Origin: Streptomyces sp. B3I8
Lineage (GTDB): Bacteria > Actinomycetota > Actinomycetes > Streptomycetales > Streptomycetaceae
Length of the DNA stretch: 64,000 bases
Direction of reading: 5' to 3'
NCBI RefSeq assembly: GCF_030816915.1
Contig: NZ_JAUSYN010000001.1
Coordinates: 310,001 to 374,000 of the forward strand
Positions 12,001 to 21,000 of the stretch are shown piece by piece. Each line of letters opens with the position of its first letter. Within the stretch, counting starts at the first letter, position 1. Both the position numbers and the translations under genes were made by a program. Under the pieces are notes generated by a model. That model had not been told where the DNA came from. It worked only from the letters and a program-made list of their open reading frames with translations, and did not search any database.

Positions 12001-15000
12001 TCGACGTCGGTGAGGCCGCCGGTGCGCGCCTGGTCGAGGAAGCGTTCCAGGGCGTCGGCGGTCAGCGCCCGGTCCCAGCCCTGCCGGGCGGCCCACCCGC
12101 CCACGAGGTGTTCCAGCGTCCGCCAGGTCAGCGGCCCGGTGTCGCTGTTCCCGGCGGCCCCGGTCCGCAGTGTCTCCAGGGCGCCCAGACCCTCCAGGAG
12201 GGAATGGAACTCGGCGGCGCGGGCGGGATCGGTGTCGATGGTCCCGCCGTGGGTCGCCCGTAGCGCGCGCACCCAGCGCAGGGCGCGCTCGGCGCGCTCG
12301 GGGACCGTCCCGGCGAGCCCGGCGCGGTCGGCGAGCGCGGTGAGGCCGTCCGCCGTGGGCTCGGGGGCGAGTTCCTCGATGCGGAAGGCCGGGGCGTCGG
12401 GGTCGTCGAACTTGACGAGGCGGTCCGTGCGTCCCGCGCCCAGCTCCAGTCCGAGCGAGGCGTCGGAGGAGACGACCGTGCGCCGGGTCTCGTTGGCGAT
12501 GAGCTGGGCGGGCGCCGGGTGTGCGAGCCGGTCCGCGCGGACGGAGGGCCGGGCGGCGGTCTCGCACCACAGCATCCACACCGGCCGGTCGGGCGGCATC
12601 CGCCGCAGGCTCCGGCGGCGGGCGAGCATCCGGCCCAGCTCCCGGGCCTCGACGTACTGGTCCTTCCCGGTGCTGCGCCGCGGCAGGACCATGCGGCCGC
12701 CGTCCCCGTGGCCGGCGGCGATGTAGGAGTCGGCGAAGGCCCGGGGCAGCGGGCGGGGGGCGCCCCGGCGGGAGGGTGTGTTCCCGGTGGCCGCCCGCAG
12801 GTCGTAGTAGTCGCGGACCGCGGACGCCGAGCGGAACCCCTCCTCGGCGTCCGCCATGTCGCGCGGGGTGAGGAAGGCGCGGCCGGTCAGCCGCTTCCCG
12901 TCCGCGGTGGTCAGGGCGAAGGACTGGACGTCGCCGTCGGGGAACACGCTCCCGTCGGCGGCGGTGACCGTCGCCGACGGGTCCTCCTGCACGAGTCCGG
13001 GGTCGCTCGGGATCCAGGTGCCCGTGGGCCGGTCGCCCCGGCCGGAGACGACGAGGACGGGGTACCGGCGGCCGGCGACACGGGTGGACGGGCGCAGCCG
13101 CACCTGGCCGTCGGTGGACCACACGCGCCCCGCGGTGCGCTCGGCCACGGTCCTGGCCAGCGTCTCGTCGCGCTGACCCTCGGGGTCCGCCACCAGCAGG
13201 ACCACCGGGTCGCCCGGGCGGCGGGCGGGGTCGTGGGCGATGATCTCGGCGAACTCCTCGTCGTCGACCGTCCGTTGCCCGCCGTCCGGGCCCTTGAGGA
13301 TCAGCAGGCCGGTGTCGGCCCGTACGGCGAAGACCAGGTGGGCGCGCGGGCCCCAGGGTGACGGGACCTCGGTGAGCCTGCCGTCCCGGTCCAGGCCCAC
13401 CCGGTCCGCCAGGAGCCGCGGGTCGGCGATCCCCGTCCAGTTCCGTCCGGCGGGACGCCCGTCGGGCCCGGCCATGACCGTCGCGGCGGACAGCCGCCCC
13501 GACTGCTGGAAGACGTGGGCGGCGATCGCGGCCAGGCTCGAGGCCCGCCCCTGCGGCACGGCGCCGGCGGCCCCCACCAGGGCGCCGAGGTAGTCGGACT
13601 CGCCCAGCGCGTGGGTGTCCGGCAGGTGGAGGACGCGGCGGACGATGCCGTCCAGGTCGATCGGACCGGTCCCGAAGCGGGCGTCGCCGGCGCGGGCGCC
13701 GTCCAGCACGGCGAGGGCGGCGACCAGTTGGGGCAGCCGGGCCTCGGTGGCGGGGCCGGGCCCGAACGCGCGGACGACGGCGTCGGACAGCTCGCGGTAG
13801 CGCTCCCGGCTCACACCGCCGGCGGGGGGTGCCGCGGGGACGCCGGCCGGTGCGGGCGCGGACCGGCGCGGACCGGGCGCCGGGACGGGGGCCGGGTCGT
13901 GGGCCCGCGCCCGGTGGGCGTCCTCCGCCCGGTCCCACAGCGCCCGGAACCCCTCGAACATCTCCTCCTCGGCCCGTGTCTCCCGCACCGGGTTGACGGC
14001 GCCCGAGAAGACCGCGTCCGGGTCGGCCCCGTACAGCCTGCGCAGCAACGGCAGCAGCGTCGGCTGGAACCGGGCCACCCACTGCGGGCCGGCGTTGTTG
14101 CGGCGCTCCCCGGTGAACGGGTCGAGCCCCGCGTTGGCCCGCAGGTACACGTTGGTGAGCTGGGCGAAGAACTCGTACTCGTCCCGCGACGAGTAGTTCG
14201 GGCCCCGGCGCCGCCCGTCCCCGCCCGCCGAGTACAGCGGACCGTCCGGCCACGCCTCTTCGCCGGTCGCGGCGAACGCCTCCCGGATCAGCCGCTTGTC
14301 CGCCTCGTCGAGCCCGTACTGGTGGACGGTGTGCGCCACCTCGTGCACCGTCGACGAGTAGCCGTCCGGGTGGAAGGGGTGGTCCGTGGCCACCGTCGTC
14401 CGTTCACCGAGCAGGTTCTCCTCGGTGACGCCCGCGGTGCGCCGGCCGACACCCCGCACGCCCTCCCACGGGCGCCCGTCGGCCGTGCGGCGGCCGGCCA
14501 GGTCGCGGAACGGGCCGAGCGACGTGATCGCCTCGCCCCGCGGCACCACCACCACGCGCGAGCCGCCCTTCAGCAGCCGTGCCGCCACCTCCGGGTCGCG
14601 CAGCAGCCGTGCCACCTGCGTCCGCACCGCGCCGCGCGCGGAGACCGGACGCTCCACGCCCGCCGGCACCCGCACCATCAGCTCCGCCGCCACCTCGGCG
14701 AACTCCCCCGCCGGCAGCGTCCGGCGCAGCCCGTCCACCACCGCCGGGTCGGCCGCCAGCCGCTCCCGCTCCGCCGACGCCAGCCCCGCCAGCGCCGTCC
14801 GCCGCTCCCCGGCGGGCAGCCCCGTCAGCCATCCGACGGAGTCGGCGGGGACGCCGCCGGGTGTGGCGGCCGACGGTTCCGGCATCTTTGACGGCGCGGG
14901 GGTCGCGGGCTCCCGCAGCGGGATGCGCAGCGCGGTGCCGGTGCCGTCCTCCGGCACCAGATACAGGGCCGAGGCGTCCGCGACGATCCGGTGGGACGCC

Positions 15001-18000
15001 GCGTCGGGGTCCAGGTCCGCCATGACGCCCGCGAGGGTGTCCATGTTGGCGACGCGGCCCGCCCAGCCGCTGTCCCCGCGCAGCAGGGTGCCCGTCTCCG
15101 TGTGGACGAAGTCGTCGCCGAACCGCGTCCACCCCGTGGGCGGCACCTCGTGCCCGCCGGGGAGCCTGAGGTGTCCGGTGTCGGCGACGTCGTACCGGAA
15201 GGGCTCCGAGCGGGAGGCCGCGGCGCGCACATAGGTGAACCACCGGCCGGGCGCCCCGTCCGCGGGGGTGCCCGGCGCGGGCAGGTCGGTGAGGGGGACG
15301 ACGGAGGCGGGGGCGACGCCGCCGAAGCGGGGCCGCACGAGGGTGACCGGGCGGCCGATCGGCCACTGCCGCGCCACCGGGTCGAGACCGTCGTCGCGCG
15401 AGCCGCCCTTCAGGCCCGGCTGCCGGGTGCCGTCGCGCGGCCCCCGGACGGCGGTCCGCCGCGGTCCGCCGCGCCGGTCGTCGACCGTGAGGTCCACCGT
15501 GCCGGTGTCCCCGTCGGGTGCGGCGGACCGCCCCTCGCGGGCCGTGACCGGCTCGACGGTGAGCAGGTCGGCGGTGAGACGGGGATGCGGGGTGCCGTCC
15601 TGGAGCGCGTCCAGCTCCCGCGCGAGTTCCTGCCGGAACGAGGCCGCGACCGCCGCCGCCCGGGCCCGTGCCGTGTCCCGGCCGGTCAGGCGCCCGGTGT
15701 GGCGGCCGGTGACCCGGACGTCCGGCAGCGGCAGTCCGCCCGCCGCGTTCCACAGCGCGGTCCTGGCCACCACCTCGGCCAGGTGCCGCAGGGCGTACCG
15801 CGCGCCCTCGGGCGTGTGCGTGGCGCCCCGGTCGAAGGTGACGGACACCGGCAGTGCCTGCTGTCCGCGCAGCACCACGGCGGTGAACAGGTTCGCCTGG
15901 GCCGAGGGCCGGTCCTCGTACAGTTCCGCGTTGGTGTCGTGGGCCGTCTCGCCCGGGCGCCGCGAGTACATCCGCAGGTACCACTGGTGGCTGCCCGGAA
16001 TGACCGCCTCGAGCTGTCCGACGCGCTGCGCGGCGGCGCGGACGGCGCCCTCCAGCGTCCGCTCGGCGGCGGCACGCTCCGGCGAGCCCTCCGGCGCCGC
16101 CCGCAGCGCCTCCTCGGCCCGCTTCGCCCCGGTCAGGGCCAGGGTCAGGTCCAGGTGGCCGTGCAGCTCGGCCAGGTCCCGGGCGGCGGCGCCGGCGCTC
16201 TGCCGACGCTCGATCTCCCGGCGCAGCCGTGCCGCGTTCTCCCGCAGTTCCTCCAGCTCGTGGATGCGCAGGTTGGCCCGCACCGCCCGGCGGTGGCGGT
16301 GCTCGCGCTGGGAGACCCGCGTGTGGTTCTCCAGGGAGATCTGGTGGCTGCCGTCCTCACTGGCCAGGACGACGGTGCCGAAGTGGTAGCCGAAGCGCGG
16401 CCGGACGGGGTCCTCGGGCCGGGCATAGTTGATCTCCAGGCTCGGCCCGCCGTGTTCGCCGCGTGCCGCGACGGACTGGAAGAGGTAGCCCTCGCCGATG
16501 CCGGCCCAGGCGTGCTCGTTGACGCCGATCCGGCGTGCGGCGCCGGACAGGGCGTCGCGTCTGGGGTCGGCCGCCTTCGCGGGGCTGAGGGCGCTGCCGT
16601 AGGCGCGGCCGGGCAGCGGGCCGCCGCCGTCGCCCCCGGCGGGCCGGTCGTCGCGGCGGACGTACGAGGCCGCCCACACCGGGCCGGTGTCGTCCGGCGG
16701 CAGCCCGCCGTCCGCGACGGTGCCCAGGGCCTCGGCGAGGTGGTGGGTGCCGGTGACCTCCACACCGTCGGAGGCGTTGACCGGGGCGGTGACCGCCGGG
16801 CCGCCCTCCGCCGGGCGGAAGACCAGGTGCGACGTGCGGAAGTTCCCGGCCAGCATGTCGGCGAAGTCCCGGCAGGCCTCCTCCATGGACTGGCCCGGGC
16901 GGGTCGGGAAGTCGGGCGTCACCCGGTACAGCCGCCGCCTGCCCCCGCCGGGGACGGGCAGGACGATGCTCAGCTCCTCGTCGGCCCGCAGGCGCACCGC
17001 GAGGCCGGCGCGCGCCTGCGCCACCGACGCGCGGGCGATGGTCTCGGCCGTCGCGAAGACCTGTTGTCCGTACGCCCCGTCCTCGACCGCGAGGGTGCGG
17101 TCCGCGGAGATCCGCAGGACGGGCCGCTCCGTGACGAGCGTCTCGTGAGTGCGCTGCGCGGACAGGGCGAGCCGGGGGACGTCCCCGGTGTCACCGGTGT
17201 CACCGGTGTCACCGGTGCTCCCGGTGTCCGCCGGCGTCCGCGGGGCCCGCCACTCGCCCCGGATCCCGCCGGGCCGGCGGAACAGCACGCCCGCGCCGCG
17301 CCGGTCCGTCACGCCGTAGTGCGTCGTCGTCAGCGGCGCGGGGCGGCGGGGGCGCGTGCCGTCGGCGGGGTCGGAGCCGGGGTCGGGGTCGGAGCCGGGG
17401 TCGGGGACCGGGGCGGGCTCGTCCTCGTACATGCCGAGGATGTCCGACACGTCCCCGTCGCTGTCGCTCTCGCCGTCGCTGTCACCCTCGCCGTCCCGGT
17501 CCGGCCGGACGGAGGTCCACAGCGGGCCGGCGGCCTCGTCGACGGGGCCCAGGGTGAGGTGGTCGGCACCGGTGCGCCAGTCCGTGGACAGGCGGGGGTC
17601 GTGCTCGGAGTACCAGACCCTGCCGCCGGTCAGGTCGGCGACGTGCCCGGCCAGGGCCGCGATCCGCGGGTGCGGGAAGGCGAGGACGATGTCGGCGCCG
17701 GCGGGCCGCGCCCCGTCCCGCGCGACGAGCAGGGCGAACTCGCCGAGGTCGTCCAGGACGAGCCTGCCGCGCGCCGTGTGCAGCACGATCGAGTCCCCGT
17801 CGGTGCCGGCGAGGAGCATGTGGGGGGCGGACCACGGGGCGGGCCACGCGCTCGGCTCGCCGTCCTCGTCCTCCACCGTGTAACTGGTCGGCGGCGGCAC
17901 CTGGTCACCGGTGCCGGTCCAGTTCCGCCCGGTGCCGTTCTCCGGCGTCAGCCGGCTCTCCCGGCCCAGGGCGGCGTCGCGGCGCCCGAGACGGTGGGCG

Positions 18001-21000
18001 AGGGCGCCGGCGTCGGCCAGTTCGGCGGGCGAGGCGGCGAGGGCCAGCGACCCGAGGAGCCGCAGGTGCCGTGCGTGCACGGTGATGTCCGGGCCGAGGC
18101 CGAGGACCCGCCGGGCCAGGTCGTGCACCTCGCCGGGCCCGCCGGTGGCCACGGACGTGTCGGACGCCTGCGCCCGGGCGAGGGCGCGCAGCGACGCCGC
18201 CGTGTCCCGGAGCGTCCGTGGCGTGTGGTCGCGCCGGGCGGCGGGGCCGAAGAGGAGACCGGCCCACGCGTCCCGTACGGCGCCGGACTCGCTGCGGGGG
18301 CGGGTGGAGTTGCGGGTGACGCCGGTGGTGCCGGCGGTGCCGGGGTCGTCGGTGAACCGGAACTGCGCGAGGGCCTCGGCCTCGGAGGGCGCGGGGTCCG
18401 GTGTCGCCCGCTGCCCGGGGGGCGGGCCGAGCGGCCGCCCGGGGGACACTGCGGACGGCGCGGACGACGCGGCCGGCGCTGCGGATGCGGCCGGCGCGGC
18501 GGATGCGGCCGGCGCGGCGGATGCGGCCGGCGCGGCGGATGCGGCCGGCGCGGCGGATGCGGCCGGCGCGGCGGGCGTGACGGGTGCGGCGGGCGGCACC
18601 GGCGGGGCGGGGGTGATGCTCACGTCCTGGTCGGTGAGCGTGCCCGCCCGTGCCTGGTCGAGGAAGTGGCGCAGGCTGTCCCCGGTCAGGGCCCGGTCCG
18701 CGCCCCGGCGTACGGCGTGCTCCCCCACGAGGTGTTCGAGCGTCCGCCAGGTCAGCGGGCCGGTGTCGCTGTTCCCCTGGGCGTTCACCCGCAGCATCTC
18801 CAGGGCGCCGAAGCCCTGGAGGAGTTCGGTGAACTCCGTCCTGCGGGAGGGGCTGCTGTCGATGTCCACGCCGTACGTCGCCCGCAGCGCCCGCACCCAG
18901 CGCAGCGCCCGGGTCAGGCGCTTCTTCGACAGCGACGGCGGGAGCCCGGCGATCTCGGTGAGGACCGCGAGCGCCACCTTCAGCGGTTCGGGACGGAACT
19001 CCTCGAACCTGTGGGCGGGACCGGCCGGGTCGTCGAACTTGACCAGAGCCGGCGGGTTGCCGTTCCTCGCCTCCAGGAGGGTCAGCGCACCGTCGACGGC
19101 GTGCACGACGCGGCCGGTCCGGTTGGCGACCGACTGCGCCGCCACCGGGTGCTCCAGCAGGTCCGTGCCGGGTGCGCGCAGGGCCTGCCGGCACCACAGG
19201 ATCCACACCGGCTGGTCGTACGGCAGCCGGGCGAGGCTCTTGCGGCGGGCCAGCATGCGGCCGAACTCCCCGGCGTCCACACGTGCGTTGCCGCCGGTGC
19301 TGCGACGCGGAAGGGCCATGGCACCGGGGTCGCCGTGGCCGATGGTGACATAGGAGTCCGCCAGGGCCCGGGGCAGGGGGAGGAGACCGCTGCTGCGGGC
19401 CGGCTCTCCGGACGGGGACGCTTCCTGGTGGTCGACGTAGTGCCGCATCGCGGACACTTCACGGGCGGGCCTCTCGAATTCCGCCATCTCCCGCGGGTCG
19501 AGGAAGGCACGCCCGGTCAGCTGCTGCCCGTCGAGTGTGGTCAGCGCGAACGAGTACACGTCGTCCTCGGGGAACGCGCTGCCGTCGGTGGCGGTGACCG
19601 TCGCCCGCGGATCGTCCGGCGCGAGGCCCGGGTCGCTCGGTACCCAGGTGCCGGTGGCCGTGGACGCCTGGGGATCGGCGGCGAGGACGGGCAGCAGCGC
19701 GCCGGACAGGCCGGAGCCCGGGGCCAGGTACAGGTGGCCGTCCGTGGACCACACCCTGGCGCCGACCCGGTCCGCCGTCCGGCGCGCGAGGGCCTCGTTG
19801 CGCAGCCCCTCGGGGTCCGACACCAGCAGGATCACCGGGTCGCCGGGGCGCCGGTCGGGGTCGTGCACGACGAGCTCGGTGAACACGTCCTCCTCGACCG
19901 CCATGTCGGCGCCGCCGGCGTGGCGCAGGCGCAGCAGGCCGGTGTCGGTGCGTTCGGCGACCACCACGTGGACCTGACCGGGCCACGGTGCCAGGGCTCG
20001 GGTGATCTGCCCGGCCTCGTCGGCCCCCACCCGGTCCACGCGCACGCGCAGGTCCGGCTGTGCGGTCCAGTTCCGGCCGGTGGGGCGCCCGTTGCCGTCG
20101 GTGACGGCGGTCGACGGGGCCGGATTGCCGGAGCGGTGGAAGATGTGGGCGGCGACGGCGGCGAGAGTGGCGGCCCTGCCGTGGCGTGCGGCACTGGCCA
20201 CCGCCGCCAGGGTGTTGCGGTACTCCGGGTGGCCGAGGGCCGTCGCGGGGGTCACGTGGAACAGCCACCGCACGATGCCGTCCAGATCGACCGGCCCCGC
20301 GCCGAACCGCCGGTCCCCGGCGCGGGCCGCGTCCAGCACGGTCATGGCGTCGAGCAGGCCCCGGTGGTCGGCGTCTGCGGTGATGCCCGGCCCGAAGACC
20401 CGCACCAGGGCGTCGGCGGGGCTCTCGGCGGTCGGCACGGACGGGGTACCGGCGGGTGGCGCGGCGGGCGGGGCGGCGGGGGCGGTCCGCACGTCGTCGT
20501 CGCGATCGGCGAGGCCGCGGGCGCGTGCCGGACGGGGAGCGCGCTGCGGGGCGTCGTCCGGTATGTCGTCCGGCGCCCCGTCCCGGTCCTGCCGGGGGGA
20601 GGCGGGCGTCGCGTCCGGACCCGCCGAGACGACGGCCGGGCGGGCGCCCGGACCGGCCGGGACGCCGGACGGGGAGGAGCCCGGGCCGGCCGGGGAGACG
20701 TCCGGCCCGGACGAGGAGGTGACGCCGGGCGTCGGGGTGGTGCTCGGGCCGGACGAGGAAGTGACGGTGCGCGTCGGGGAGGTGACGGTGGCCGTCGGGC
20801 CCGTCTCCGTCTCCTTCTCCGCCCCCGTCATGGCCTCGATGGCGTGGAGCGCCTCCGGCGGGAGGACCGGCCGGGGCCCGCCCTGCGGGGCGGGACGGAT
20901 CCCGGCGTGGCGCAGGATCTGCCGCAGGACCGCCGTGTCGCTCTCCGTGCGGCGGCGGTCGCGCTCGCCGGGTGCCAGGGCCGGGTCGTCGGGCGGCAGC

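Noticed and set aside
3585..12263. Very long open frame on the plus strand (about 2,890 codons)
   Set aside because: It is antisense to the giant gene. Its product is low-complexity Gly/Arg/Val-rich without motifs, while the minus-strand frame shows catalytic motifs and repeated domains. GC-rich codon bias explains its openness.
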